Shown here: piece by piece, positions 18,090 to 27,528 of the stretch
Layout of the letters: every line of letters begins with the position of its first letter
Position numbering within the stretch: the stretch's first letter is position 1
Assembly: GCA_049591295.1 (NCBI GenBank)
Contig: JBAWEQ010000018.1
Coordinates: forward strand, 1-35,756
From: DTPS01 sp049591295
GTDB taxonomy: Bacteria; Acidobacteriota; UBA4820; DSQY01
Direction: 5' to 3'
DNA: 35,756 nucleotides
Notes under the pieces: generated by a model
What the model saw: only the letters and a program-made list of their open reading frames with translations
Told to the model about the DNA's origin: nothing
The model's database searches: none
Position numbers and translations under genes: made by a program

Positions 18090-18179
18090 TTCACCACCAA
18101 GACACCACGGCACCAAGAACAACCGTTCTCAGTCCTGCGCATATTTTCACTCCCGGTGCCTTGGTGCCTTGGTGGTTCA
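18090..18179. repeat. CACCAAG inverted-repeat element
   Basis: The left arm (18090-18117) is a series of CACCA(A/C)G-type units beginning TTCACCACCAAGACACC; the right arm (18155-18179), read in reverse complement, begins TGAACCACCAAGGCACC. The arms align over about 25 bases with few mismatches. Between them lies a smaller palindrome, AGAAC-AACC-GTTCT (18116-18129). The arm units themselves repeat with a 9-base period. It fills most of the 117-base gap between the RND and PII-like genes. Tracts of this composition recur between genes in several bacterial phyla as far as I recall, but I know no accepted name. Confidence 0.75.
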
Positions 18180-18188
18180 TCTCCTGTC

Positions 18189-21100
18189 CTATTCCTCTTC
18201 CTCGAAGTCCTCGTCGTGGACGGGGGCCTTGTCGCCGTAGAAGAGCACGTACAGCACTGGCACCGCGCCCCACGAGAGGAGGGTGGAGGCCACCTCGCCG
18301 GCCATGAGGGCGATGGCCATGCCCTGGAAGATCGGATCGCTGAGCATCACCGACGATCCGACGACGACGGCGAGCGCGGTGAGGAGCATGGGACGGAAAC
18401 GCACCGCCCCGCCCTCCACGACCGCGTCCTTGACGGGCATGCCCTGCCGCATCTTCATCTCGGCGAAGTCGATGACGAGGATGGAGTTGCGCACCACGAT
18501 GCCGGCCAGGGCGATGAAGCCGATCATGGAGGTGGCCGTGAAGAAGGCCCCGAGCAGCCCGTGGGCCGGGATGATACCCACCAGGGACAGGGGAATGGGC
18601 GCCATGATGGCCAGCGGCGTGAGGTAGCTCTTGAACCATCCCACCACGAGGATGTACATGAGCACCAGCACCAGGGCGAAGGCGATACCCAGGTCCCTGA
18701 AGACCTCGTAGGTGATCTGCCACTCGCCGTCCCACTTCACGGCGTAATGGTCCGTCGTGAAGGGCGCCTCGGTGTAGAAACGGGGAAGGCCCACCCGGCC
18801 GTCGGGCAGATGGAGCTTGGCGAGCTTGTCGTTCAGCTTGAACATGGCGTATACGGGACTTTCCAGCTTCCCAGCCACGTCGCCCACCACGTAGACCACC
18901 CGCTTGAGGTTCTTGTGGTAGATCTCCTGCGGCACCGTGGTCTTCTCCACGTCCACGAGCTGCGAGAGTGGAACTAGCGTGCCCTGGCGGTTCTGGAGCT
19001 GGAGCGAGCCGAGGGCCGAGAGGTCGTAGCGCGCCGCCCGGGGCATGCGGATGACGATGGGAACGGTGTCCCGCTCGCGGGGCAGGTGGGCGTCCGTCAC
19101 CGGCGCCCCGTGGACCGCCATGGAGACGGCCTGCGTCACCTCCATGACGGAGAAGCCCGCGGAGGCCACCTTCTTGGGGTCTACCTTGAGATCGATCTGC
19201 TCCTGCGGCGCCAGGGCGAAGATGTCGCTGTCCACGACGCCCGGCGTCGTCCTGAAGAGGTGGAGCACCTGCTGCGCCACCTGCTCCTGCCCCTCGAAGT
19301 GCGGGCCGTAGATTTCGGCCACCATGGTGGAGAGGACGGGCGGCCCCGGCGGGATCTCCACCACCTTGAGGGCCACGCCGAGCTGCTGGGCCAGGGGTTC
19401 CAGGAGGTTCCGGGCCTCCTTGGCCAGTTCGTGGCTCTGCTTGTTCCGGTCGCCCTTGGGAACCAGGTTGACCTGGATGTCGGCGTCGTACGGCAGCCGG
19501 CGCATGTAGTAGTGGCGCACCAGCCCGTTGAAGGTGATGGGGGCGGAGGTGCCGGCGTAGATCTGGTAATCGGTCACCTCCTTCATCTCGGTCAGCTTGT
19601 GCGCCAGCGCCTGGGCCGCGCTCAGGCTCTTCTCGAGGGGCGTCCCCGCGGGCATGTCCACCATCACCTGGAACTCGCTCTTGTTGTCGAAGGGGAGCAT
19701 CTTGACCTTTACGACCTTGAAGAGGACCAGGGAGACGGCCCCCGCCAGCAGCAGGGCGGTCAGCCCCAGGAAGATTAGCCCGTACTTCCGGTTGTGCGTT
19801 AGCGGGGTCATGACCTTGCGGTAGAAGGCCAGGAGCCGGCCCATCATCTTGCCCTCGTTCTCCTCCGGGTGGACTTTGTTCTTCAGGAGGCGGTAGGCGG
19901 CCCAGGGCGAAACCATGAAGGCTACGAGGAGCGAGACGAGCATGGCCGCCGTGGCGCCCACGGGAATGGGGCGCATGTAGGGCCCCATCATGCCGCGCAC
20001 GAAGGCCATGGGGAGGATGGCGGCGATGACCGTAAAGGTGGCCAGAATCGTGGGGTTGCCCACCTCGTCCACGGCCTCGATGGCCTTGCGCATGAGGCTC
20101 CTGCCGTCCTTCATGGTGAAGTGGCGGTAGATGTTCTCCACCACGACGATGGCGTCGTCCACGAGGATGCCGATGGAGAAGATGAGGGCGAAGAGGGTGA
20201 CGCGGTTCAGCGTGTATCCCGCCAGGTAGTAGATGAGCAGGGTGAAGGCCAGCGTCACGGGGACCGCGATGCCCACCACGAGCGACTCCCGCCAGCCCAG
20301 CATGAGGGCGATGAGGAGCACCACTGATAGGGTGGCCAGGAGCAGGTGCTTGATCAGCTCGTTGGACTTCTCGTCAGCCGTCCGGCCATAATCCCGCGTG
20401 ATGGTGACGTTCAGGTTGCGCGGGAGCAGCGTCCCCTTGAGGTCGTCCACCTTCCTCAGGAGCTGCTCGTTCAGAAGGGTGGCGTTCACGCCGGGGCGCT
20501 TGGCCACCGTCAGGGTCACCGCCGGGTAGTCGCCCCGGGCATCCTTGGGCACGCCGGCCACCTCGCCCGCGGCGGGACCGACGCCGAAGAGGACGTACTG
20601 GTTGGGCAACGGGGGGCCGTCCTCGATGGCGGCCACGTCGCCAAGGTAGACGGGCTTGCCCATGAAGAAGCCGACGAGCACCGAGGCCACGTCCTGCTTG
20701 TCCTTGAGCCAGGAGCCCACTTCCAGGCGGATGTCCCGGTTGTTGTTGACGAGGTCTCCGGCGGGCAGTCGCGAGTTGAAGGCCTGGAGGCTCTGGGCGA
20801 TGGTCAGCGGGTTCACGTGGTGGGCCGCCATCCTGACGGGATCCAGCACCACTCGGACTTCCCGGCGCTGGGCCCCGAGGAGGTCCACGGCGGAGGTGTC
20901 GGGCACGTCCCGCAGCTTCAGTTCCAGCTCCTGGGCGATGCGCGTCAGCGTGTAGGCGTCGTAGCCCTTCCCCCACAGCGTCAGCGCGAGGACCGGGACG
21001 TCGTTGATGGAGTGCATCTTGATCAGCGGCATCATGGCGCCCTTGGGCATCTCGTTCATGTGCCCGGCCACCTTGTCGTAGATCTTGAGCAGCGCCGTGT

Positions 21101-21422
21101 CCTCGCTGGAGTTCACCTTGAAGCGGACGATGACCAGCCCCATGTTGGCGCTCGACGTGGAGTAGACGTACTCCACGTTGGGGATCTCCCACATGAGCTT
21201 TTCCATGGGGGTGACGACGCGCTGCTCCACCTCCCGGGGGGAGGCGCCCGGCATGGGCAGGATGACGTCCACCATGGGCACGCGGATCTGGGGGTCCTCC
21301 TCGCGCGGAGTCATGATGACCGCGAAGACGCCCAGGATCAGGGAGGTGATGATGAAGAGGAGGGTGAGCTTGTTGTTGATGAAATAGTGGGCCACCCGCC
21401 CCGAAGGCCCGACTTTGATCAT
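18189..21422 (-). CDS. RND-family efflux permease (inner-membrane pump)
   Basis: The 1077-residue protein has the RND layout: TM1 near residues 18-37, a large periplasmic loop, TMs 2-6, a second periplasmic loop, and TMs 8-12. The TM4 proton-relay motif GILVDDAIVVVEN has Asp422 and Asp423. In TM10 the usual Lys is Arg (GIVVRNSILVIDF), common in this AcrB-like subgroup. The periplasmic start includes TPREEDPQIRVPMVDVILPM. Substrate is unknown; metal-specific Met clusters of CusA are not evident, although several Met occur in GAMMPLIKMHS. It is translationally coupled to the adaptor (ATGA overlap) and forms a tripartite pump with the adaptor and TolC-like protein. The C-terminus is acidic (DEDFEEEE). 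Confidence 0.95.
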   Translation of the reverse strand: MIKVGPSGRVAHYFINNKLTLLFIITSLILGVFAVIMTPREEDPQIRVPMVDVILPMPGASPREVEQRVVTPMEKLMWEIPNVEYVYSTSSANMGLVIVRFKVNSSEDTALLKIYDKVAGHMNEMPKGAMMPLIKMHSINDVPVLALTLWGKGYDAYTLTRIAQELELKLRDVPDTSAVDLLGAQRREVRVVLDPVRMAAHHVNPLTIAQSLQAFNSRLPAGDLVNNNRDIRLEVGSWLKDKQDVASVLVGFFMGKPVYLGDVAAIEDGPPLPNQYVLFGVGPAAGEVAGVPKDARGDYPAVTLTVAKRPGVNATLLNEQLLRKVDDLKGTLLPRNLNVTITRDYGRTADEKSNELIKHLLLATLSVVLLIALMLGWRESLVVGIAVPVTLAFTLLIYYLAGYTLNRVTLFALIFSIGILVDDAIVVVENIYRHFTMKDGRSLMRKAIEAVDEVGNPTILATFTVIAAILPMAFVRGMMGPYMRPIPVGATAAMLVSLLVAFMVSPWAAYRLLKNKVHPEENEGKMMGRLLAFYRKVMTPLTHNRKYGLIFLGLTALLLAGAVSLVLFKVVKVKMLPFDNKSEFQVMVDMPAGTPLEKSLSAAQALAHKLTEMKEVTDYQIYAGTSAPITFNGLVRHYYMRRLPYDADIQVNLVPKGDRNKQSHELAKEARNLLEPLAQQLGVALKVVEIPPGPPVLSTMVAEIYGPHFEGQEQVAQQVLHLFRTTPGVVDSDIFALAPQEQIDLKVDPKKVASAGFSVMEVTQAVSMAVHGAPVTDAHLPRERDTVPIVIRMPRAARYDLSALGSLQLQNRQGTLVPLSQLVDVEKTTVPQEIYHKNLKRVVYVVGDVAGKLESPVYAMFKLNDKLAKLHLPDGRVGLPRFYTEAPFTTDHYAVKWDGEWQITYEVFRDLGIAFALVLVLMYILVVGWFKSYLTPLAIMAPIPLSLVGIIPAHGLLGAFFTATSMIGFIALAGIVVRNSILVIDFAEMKMRQGMPVKDAVVEGGAVRFRPMLLTALAVVVGSSVMLSDPIFQGMAIALMAGEVASTLLSWGAVPVLYVLFYGDKAPVHDEDFEEEE

Positions 21423-22480
21423 GGCTGCACCTCGACGGGCGTCCCGTCGGCGAGCCCCTCGGGCACCGGCGAGATCACCCGGTCACCCGCCCTAAGGCCC
21501 GACAGGACCTGAACCAGTCCTCCGGTCCGCTGTCCCGTCTGGATCCACCGGAGGCGGGCCACGCTGCTGTCCGCCACGAAGACCCCGTCCATCTGTCCCT
21601 CGCTGATCAGGGCGTCGGCCGGCACGGCCAGGCCCTTCACCGACAGGGCGTCGAAGCGAACGTGGAGGAACTGGCCGGGCCTGAGCCCCCGGTCGTTGGG
21701 CAGGGAGAGCTTCACCGTGGAGGTCCGGCTCATGGGATCGGCCGCCTCCACCACCGCCGTCACCGACACCTCGATGGGTTCCGCGCCGCCCTCCAGGCTC
21801 ACCTGGGCCTTCTGGCCGGCGGCCAGCAGGCGGGCTTTGCCCTCAGGCACGGCTACGGAGACCTCCAGGTCCTTGGGATTTTCGAGGGTCAGGATGGGGG
21901 CCCCGGGGTAGGCCAGGTTGCCCGCATCCATCCACTTCTTGGTGACGATGCCGTCGTCGGGGGCCAGAATCCTGCCATAGGTGAGCATCGTACCGGACAT
22001 CTTGAGGCCGGCCTCGGCCTGCGCCTTTTGCGCCTTGGCCCCGGCCAGCCCCATCTCCACCTGCTCGAGCTGGTGCTTGGTGACGGCCTTCTGGGCGTAG
22101 AGGGCCTTGAACCGCGCCTCGTCCCGCTCGGCGTTGCGAACCGCCACGTCGGCGGCGTCGAGACCGGCCTTGGACTGGGCGTACGCGCCCTGAGCCTCGG
22201 AGGCGTCCACGTCCACGAGGGGCTGGCCCTTCCTGACCGCCTGCCCCTCCTCCACGTCGATCTTCAGGATCCGCCCCATCATCTTCGTGGAGATCATGAC
22301 CGACTGGCGACTCTGCACGTTGCCGACAAAATCCTCCGGGGAGGGCAGGGAGTGCTCCTCCACCTGGACCGTCTTCACCGGCGTTGCGGTTCCGGGCCCG
22401 CGCCGTTCCACAGGATGGGAGCAGCCAGCCAGGAGAGCCAGGGCCAGAGCCCCCAATCCCAACATCGTCTTGTTCACCAT
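21419..22480 (-). CDS. RND efflux periplasmic adaptor (membrane fusion) lipoprotein
   Basis: The 353-residue protein begins with a lipoprotein signal, lipobox LLAGC with Cys20, then a lipoyl/barrel-sandwich region (ISTKMMGRILKIDVEEGQAV), a coiled-coil hairpin (about residues 90-150, AYAQSKAGLDAADVAVRNAE), the second lipoyl half (YGRILAPDDGIVTKKWMDAG), and beta-barrel and membrane-proximal domains (LRPGQFLHVRFDALSVKGLA). It would bridge the RND pump and the TolC channel. I use the ATG at 22480 with GGAGAG upstream because the lipobox then has normal spacing; ATGs at 22492 and 22522, the latter overlapping the tolC stop, are alternatives. Confidence 0.93.
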   Translation of the reverse strand: MVNKTMLGLGALALALLAGCSHPVERRGPGTATPVKTVQVEEHSLPSPEDFVGNVQSRQSVMISTKMMGRILKIDVEEGQAVRKGQPLVDVDASEAQGAYAQSKAGLDAADVAVRNAERDEARFKALYAQKAVTKHQLEQVEMGLAGAKAQKAQAEAGLKMSGTMLTYGRILAPDDGIVTKKWMDAGNLAYPGAPILTLENPKDLEVSVAVPEGKARLLAAGQKAQVSLEGGAEPIEVSVTAVVEAADPMSRTSTVKLSLPNDRGLRPGQFLHVRFDALSVKGLAVPADALISEGQMDGVFVADSSVARLRWIQTGQRTGGLVQVLSGLRAGDRVISPVPEGLADGTPVEVQP

Positions 22481-22521
22481 GGTTCTCTCCATCTCTTCAG
22501 CACTCCGGCTTGTCCGCGCCA

Positions 22522-23877
22522 TCATTCCCCCATGGCCCACGCGAGGTGGGCGCGCTCCACCAGCTCGTCGTGCACGGCCTGGGCCCGGGTGAGGGCCGCG
22601 GCCGTGACCGTGGTGTCGGCATCGAGAAGATCGGTGATGGTGGCCAGCCCCTCCTTGTACCGGAGGGCCACGATGCGCTGGTTCTCCCGGGCCTGGGCCT
22701 CGGACTCGGTGGTCACGGCCACCCTCTGGGCCGCCGCCCGGGCCCGCAGCCAGGCGCTCTTCACCTCCAGCTGGACCTTCTGCTGCTGGTCCAGAAGAGC
22801 TTTCTGGGCCTGTATCTCCTGGGACTTCGCGGAGAGCAGACGGCCGGCGCGGGCGCCACCGTCGAAGAGGGGGATGCGGAGCTGGACCCCGAGCATCCAG
22901 TTGTCTCCCCACGCCGCGCTGGTCCAGCGCTCCGTGTCCTGCTCGTAGGAGGCCATGAGCCCCACCTGCGGCAGGTAGTCGGCCCGCGCCATCTTGACCC
23001 CCTCGCCCGCCTGCCGGGCCTGGATCTGGGACGCCAGGAGGTCGCCCCGTTTGGCCGTGGCGGCCTGGCTGGCCGACTGCAGGCTGGGGAGGGGGCTCTC
23101 GGGCGGCACCATGTCGCCCTCCGGCCGCACTTCGCTCGTGGTCCCCATGGCGTAGCCCAGGTAGGAGCGGGCCACCTCTTCATCCGCGGCCCGCGAGGAC
23201 TCCTGCTGTTTCATGTCGGACACGAAGACCCGCATTCTCAGCAGATCGGAGTCGAGGACGAGGCCCTGCTTGTACATGGCCTCCACCTGATTCAGGTGGG
23301 CCTCGGCCGTCTTCACCGATTCCTGCATGACCTGCACCGCCTGGCCGGCCAAGAGGCTGCCGTAGAAGGCCTCGGTGACCCCCTTGACCACGCTGCCCTC
23401 TGCGAAGACGCTGCGGTCTCGGGCCGCCTCCACCCCCATCCTGGTGGCCCGGTAGGCCGCCGAGAGCTTGCCGCCCGTGAAGAGGGGCATGGTCAGCTCG
23501 ACTTTGGACTGGAAGTTGGTCAGGGGCTCCGGGTTGTTGAGCTGGGGGATGGAGAAGTCCATCATCCCGAAGTTGGCCTGGGTCAGCTTGTCCATGAAGA
23601 CGTAGACCGGATTGTTGGTGCGGCTGTAGTTCTCCGTGAAGGCGACGTTGGGGATGAAATAGGAGCGGGCCTCCTTGAACTGGCCCTGCTTGACCTGCAC
23701 GTCGGCCCTGGCTGCCTGGAGAAGGGCGTTGTTCTTCCTAGCTTCGAGCACCGCCTCCTGGAGGGTGACGGTCTGGGCCGGTGGGTCGGCCTCCGCTGCC
23801 CTGGCCACGGGCCCCGCCGCCAGGAGAAGAAAGGCCAGAAGCGGAAGTGCGATTGTGGCGTTTATCCGTCCTCTCAT
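22522..23877 (-). CDS. TolC-family outer-membrane efflux protein
   Basis: The 451-residue protein has a signal peptide (INATIALPLLAFLLLAAGPV, cleaved after ARA) and the two OEP repeats of the TolC family. The first half starts TVTLQEAVLEARKNNALLQA and includes a beta segment VELTMPLFTGGKLSAAYRAT. The second half has QIQARQAGEGVKMARADYLP and VQLRIPLFDGGARAGRLLSA, followed by a long helix ending in ALRYKEGLATITDLLDADTT. It forms the outer-membrane channel of the tripartite pump. It is the first gene of the operon, with GGGGGA before its ATG. Confidence 0.93.
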   Translation of the reverse strand: MRGRINATIALPLLAFLLLAAGPVARAAEADPPAQTVTLQEAVLEARKNNALLQAARADVQVKQGQFKEARSYFIPNVAFTENYSRTNNPVYVFMDKLTQANFGMMDFSIPQLNNPEPLTNFQSKVELTMPLFTGGKLSAAYRATRMGVEAARDRSVFAEGSVVKGVTEAFYGSLLAGQAVQVMQESVKTAEAHLNQVEAMYKQGLVLDSDLLRMRVFVSDMKQQESSRAADEEVARSYLGYAMGTTSEVRPEGDMVPPESPLPSLQSASQAATAKRGDLLASQIQARQAGEGVKMARADYLPQVGLMASYEQDTERWTSAAWGDNWMLGVQLRIPLFDGGARAGRLLSAKSQEIQAQKALLDQQQKVQLEVKSAWLRARAAAQRVAVTTESEAQARENQRIVALRYKEGLATITDLLDADTTVTAAALTRAQAVHDELVERAHLAWAMGE

Positions 23878-23919
23878 GGTTCCCCCTTAGCGATCATCTT
23901 GGGTTTGCTTGGCCCTATG

Positions 23920-23925
23920 AGTATA
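23920..23925 (-). promoter_or_regulatory. Possible -10 box for the efflux operon
   Basis: Minus-strand TATACT matches five of six -10 consensus positions, 43 bases before the tolC ATG. No convincing -35 is present, so an activator may be needed. Confidence 0.35.
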
Positions 23926-24056
23926 CCTCAGCGCGAAAAGCCGTCCCATCGCGGACCACTCACCAAGATGCAGGGGAGCCGGGAGGGTAACACCGTCCCC
24001 GACGCCGGCGCCACGGGCCGCCGCTCCCCGCCGTCGAAGGGGGACCGGATCGCTCG

Positions 24057-24085
24057 TTGACGCAGCCGGGGGCCACCTTTAGAAT
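24057..24085 (+). promoter_or_regulatory. Sigma-70-type promoter for the TPR/cNMP gene
   Basis: TTGACG (24057-24062) and TAGAAT (24080-24085) are separated by exactly 17 bases, each one mismatch from consensus. The predicted start lies about 12 bases before the GTG, giving a very short leader that still contains GGAGG. Confidence 0.65.
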
Positions 24086-24103
24086 GGCTCGGCGGAGGCA
24101 ACC

Positions 24104-25885
24104 GTGACTCAGGAACGCGAGGGGAAGACGGGCGACGAGGGCCTGAGCATCCGCGCCGAGGATCTCGCCTCCATCGCCAACAAGTTCGCCGAACAGGGGC
24201 ACTTCGAGGAGGCGGTGGAGCTCTACGAGCGGGGCATCAAGCTCTTCCCCCAGAGCCTCGCCATGAAGATCAACCTGGGCAAGATGCGCAACCTGCTCAA
24301 AGAGAAGGACGAGCAGGAGAGAGAGCGCATGATGGGGAAGTTCCACGAGGAGCGCGCGGGCCGGGACCGGCTCTCCTACCAGTTCAGCGCCGTTGGGGAG
24401 CTCTACGAGCGGAAGGGGCAGGACGAGCGGGCCCTTCAGTGCTACCACCTGGCGCTGGCCCAAAACCCCAGCAACGAGCGGGCCCACCTCAACCTCGCCC
24501 GCTTCTTCTACAAGAACAACGACTTCGCCTCCTCCATCCGGGAGATCCGCTCCCTGCTCGCCATCAACCCTTTCATTCCGGAGGCCCACGCCCTGCTGGG
24601 CCGCGCGCTCTTCTACTTGAAGAACCACCGCGCCGCCCTGGCGAGCATCGTGGACGCCATGATTCTGGACAACGCCGCCGGCCGCGCGCCCGCCCCCGAG
24701 CTGCAGGAGAAATTCAAGTACCTCCTGGACAAATTGGGCATTTCAAGCAAGGCCGCGCGAAGCGAGCTGGTGAAATCCCGGCTGGCCCTCTTCAACCGCT
24801 GCATGACGCAGCTGGATCTCCAGAAGAGCTCGGTCCTGGGCAGGGGGGCGGTCCAAGGGCTGCACGAGATGTCCAAGGGCCCGTCGGGCGATGAAGCCAG
24901 GCAGGACCTCCTGAAGTTGGCTCTCAGGCTTCGGGCCTTCGACCTCCTGAAGGAGCTTTCCGACGAGAGCCTCTTCACCGTCGCCAAGGCGGCCCGTCAG
25001 ATCAAGGTGCCCGAAGGAGGCCTCGTCTTCGACGAGAACGACGAAGGCGACGAACTTTACCTGGTCGAGCGGGGCGAAGTGCGGATCGCCAAGAAGACCC
25101 CTTTCGGCGAACAGCACCTCGCCCTGGCGGGCCGGGGCGAGTTCTTCGGAGAGATGAACTTCATCGATCCCAGCCATCGCAGCGCCGATGCCATCGCCAA
25201 CCAGGACACGGAGCTCTTCTGCCTCAGGCGCTCCGATCTCGAAGGGCTCTTCGAGACCCGGAAGGACGTGGCCGTCCAGTTCTACTGGCACTTCTGGAAG
25301 TCGCTCTCCCTGAGGACCCGGGAGGCCAACAACCTGCTCGAAACCTTCTTCGACGAAACCGAGGCGACCACCAAGATCTCGCTGGCGCCCGAGGAGGCCG
25401 ATCGGTCCAAGGCCATTTCCATCGACCTGGACCAGAAGATCAAGGTCCTGCAGGAGCGGGGCCTCTCCTCCAAGGAGCTCCGCCTGCTCGCCGCCTTCTC
25501 TGGCGAGGAACTGTATAACCAGAACCAGGTCATCTTCAGGGAGGGGAGCCAGGGCGACAAGCTCTACATCATCCTGGACGGCAAGGTCAGGATCACCAAG
25601 ATGATTCCGGGGGTCGGGGAGGAGGCCCTGGCCATCCTGGAAAAGGGCGACTTCTTTGGCGAGATGGCGCTGGTGGACCAGGAGCCCCGCTCCGCGGACG
25701 CCAAGGCCCACGTGAACGGGACCACCCTCCTCACGATCTCGCGCTCGGTGCTCAACGAGATCCTCTCGGTGGACGTGGAGTCGGCCTACCAGTTCCTCTC
25801 CATCCTGTGCCGGATTCTCACCCAGCGCCTGCGGGAGATCAACCTCAAGATCATCCAGTGGCGCTTCATGGCGGGCGGTTTCTGA
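24104..25885 (+). CDS. TPR protein with two cyclic-nucleotide-binding domains
   Basis: The 593-residue protein has N-terminal TPR units (FAEQGHFEEAVELYERGIKL, YERKGQDERALQCYHLALAQ, and ARFFYKNNDFASSIREIRSL). Two CAP_ED/cNMP domains follow, at about 285-400 and 455-575. Phosphate-binding cassettes read FGEMNFIDPSHRSADA and FGEMALVDQEPRSADA, each with the conserved Gly-Glu and Arg; the usual Thr is Ser. No helix-turn-helix, kinase or cyclase is attached, so it cannot be a CRP-type regulator by itself. It may be a nucleotide-gated scaffold. The start is GTG with GGAGG six bases upstream. No adenylate cyclase is encoded in the window. Confidence 0.9.
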   Translation: MTQEREGKTGDEGLSIRAEDLASIANKFAEQGHFEEAVELYERGIKLFPQSLAMKINLGKMRNLLKEKDEQERERMMGKFHEERAGRDRLSYQFSAVGELYERKGQDERALQCYHLALAQNPSNERAHLNLARFFYKNNDFASSIREIRSLLAINPFIPEAHALLGRALFYLKNHRAALASIVDAMILDNAAGRAPAPELQEKFKYLLDKLGISSKAARSELVKSRLALFNRCMTQLDLQKSSVLGRGAVQGLHEMSKGPSGDEARQDLLKLALRLRAFDLLKELSDESLFTVAKAARQIKVPEGGLVFDENDEGDELYLVERGEVRIAKKTPFGEQHLALAGRGEFFGEMNFIDPSHRSADAIANQDTELFCLRRSDLEGLFETRKDVAVQFYWHFWKSLSLRTREANNLLETFFDETEATTKISLAPEEADRSKAISIDLDQKIKVLQERGLSSKELRLLAAFSGEELYNQNQVIFREGSQGDKLYIILDGKVRITKMIPGVGEEALAILEKGDFFGEMALVDQEPRSADAKAHVNGTTLLTISRSVLNEILSVDVESAYQFLSILCRILTQRLREINLKIIQWRFMAGGF

Positions 25886-25974
25886 GGGGATGGAGACGGG
25901 GCACCAGGGAAGGGGGGCCACCCCTGTCTTCGCCAGTGGCGCGGCCATGAACCCGCGTTGAGCGTGGAGAGGTC

Positions 25975-27528
25975 ATGAAGCTGTACTGGGCCAGGGACGT
26001 CAGGGAAGCCGATCGGATCGCCATCCAGGAGATGGGAATCCCCTCGCTCGCCCTCATGGAGAATGCCGCCCGCTCGATCACGCAGGCCCTTCTGGAGGAA
26101 CTCCCGGAGAGGCTGCGCGGCCAGGTGCTGATTCTGTGCGGCAAGGGGAACAACGGAGGAGACGGTATGGCCGCGGCCAGGATGCTCAAGGAGCACGGCC
26201 ACTCACCGGAGGTAGTCCTGCTCGGGGACCCTGCGCGGCTCTCCGGCGACGCCTCGGTCCAGTACCAGCGGCTCGGACCCGCGGGAGTGCCCTGCGAGAT
26301 CCTGGACGGCTCCGGCTCGATTCCGGCCCTTTCGGAGCGGCTGCGCTGTGCCGACCTCGTCCTGGACGCCCTGCTGGGGACGGGGCTGGGTGGGCCGGCC
26401 GCCGGGCTGAGCGCGGAGGTCATTCGGGCGGTGAACGAGTCGGGGGCCTTCGTGGCCTCCGTGGACATCCCCTCCGGCCTCTCCGGCGATGCGTACGGCC
26501 CGACGGGCGATGCGGTCCGGGCGCAGCTCACGCTGACGCTCGCCCTGGGCAAGCCGCCCCTCTTCACCCCCGAATCGGCTCCGCTGTGCGGCGAGGTCAG
26601 GATTCTGGACATCGGGATTCCGGCCGAGGCCACCTCGCGCCTGAGGTCCGCCGGCGAGACCCTCGATGCAGGGTGGGCCGGCGCCTTCTTCCACCAGCGC
26701 CGGCCCGCTACCCACAAGGGGGACGCGGGAAGGCTCCTCCTCGTGGCGGGCAGCCTCGGCAAGAGCGGCGCGGCGGTGCTCTGTGCGCGAGGCGCGCTGC
26801 GGAGCGGGGCGGGCCTCGTCACCGTGGCCACACCCGCCTCCGCCCAGCGCCTCGTGGCGGCAGGCCTGCCGGAGGCCATGACGCTCCCCCTCCCCGAAAC
26901 GAAGGAGGGGACCCTCAGCATGGATGCCCTCACCCCCATCCTCGCCTTTTGCGACCGGGTGGACGCCGTGGGCATGGGGCCCGGCCTGGGGGACTTTCCG
27001 GAGACCCAGGCCCTGGCCCGGGAACTCTACGGCCGAATCCCCGTGCCCTGCGCCGTGGACGCCGACGGCCTCAACGCCTTCCAGGGCGAACCGGAGCGGC
27101 TCGCCCTCCACGCCGGCGCCCGGGTGCTCACCCCCCACCCCGGAGAAATGGGGCGGTTGGTGGACCTCACCGCGGCGCAGGTCGTCGCCGAGCGGTACAA
27201 CCTGGCTCCCGCGCAGGCCGAGGCCTGGCAGGCGGCGCTCCTGCTGAAGGGCTACCGCACGCTCGTGGCCGCCCCCGGAGAGCCCTGGCGCCTGAACCTC
27301 TCGGGCGGGCCCCACATGGCAGGACCGGGCTTCGGAGACGTTCTGACGGGCATCGTCGGCGCTCTGCTGGCCAGGGGGCTCTCCCCCCGTGATGCCGCTT
27401 CGCTCGGGGCGTGGTGGCACGGCGCGGCGGCGGACCTCGCCTCGGACAGGCTGGGCGGCTACGGGCTCCTGGCCTCCGAATGCGCCGATGCTCTCCCCGT
27501 GGTGGAAGGCTCCCTGCGGACCCCATGA
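25975..27528 (+). CDS. nnr: Bifunctional NAD(P)H-hydrate epimerase / ADP-dependent NAD(P)H-hydrate dehydratase
   Basis: The 517-residue fusion repairs hydrated NADH and NADPH. The N-terminal YjeF_N epimerase domain (about 1-220) shows ILCGKGNNGGDGMAAARML and VASVDIPSGLSGDAYGP. The C-terminal kinase-like dehydratase shows RPATHKGDAGRLLLVAGSLG, CAVDADGLNAF, RVLTPHPGEMGRL and GPGFGDVLTGIVGALLARGL with the catalytic Asp. In many bacteria the same two domains are fused, as here. It overlaps tsaE by four bases (ATGA), so the two are coupled. GGAGAGGT precedes the ATG. Confidence 0.96.
   Translation: MKLYWARDVREADRIAIQEMGIPSLALMENAARSITQALLEELPERLRGQVLILCGKGNNGGDGMAAARMLKEHGHSPEVVLLGDPARLSGDASVQYQRLGPAGVPCEILDGSGSIPALSERLRCADLVLDALLGTGLGGPAAGLSAEVIRAVNESGAFVASVDIPSGLSGDAYGPTGDAVRAQLTLTLALGKPPLFTPESAPLCGEVRILDIGIPAEATSRLRSAGETLDAGWAGAFFHQRRPATHKGDAGRLLLVAGSLGKSGAAVLCARGALRSGAGLVTVATPASAQRLVAAGLPEAMTLPLPETKEGTLSMDALTPILAFCDRVDAVGMGPGLGDFPETQALARELYGRIPVPCAVDADGLNAFQGEPERLALHAGARVLTPHPGEMGRLVDLTAAQVVAERYNLAPAQAEAWQAALLLKGYRTLVAAPGEPWRLNLSGGPHMAGPGFGDVLTGIVGALLARGLSPRDAASLGAWWHGAAADLASDRLGGYGLLASECADALPVVEGSLRTP

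Noticed and set aside
20346..21512. 388-codon plus-strand frame over the RND gene, and similar frames at 8099-9709 and 22384-24060
   Set aside because: All are rich in His, Gly, Arg and Val as expected for the complement of GC-rich genes, and each lies opposite a firmly identified gene.
23941..23980. GTGAGTGG near the tolC promoter as a TetR site
   Set aside because: Only eight bases match the TGAGTGAGTG tract, there is no palindrome, and the regulator is 21 kb away.
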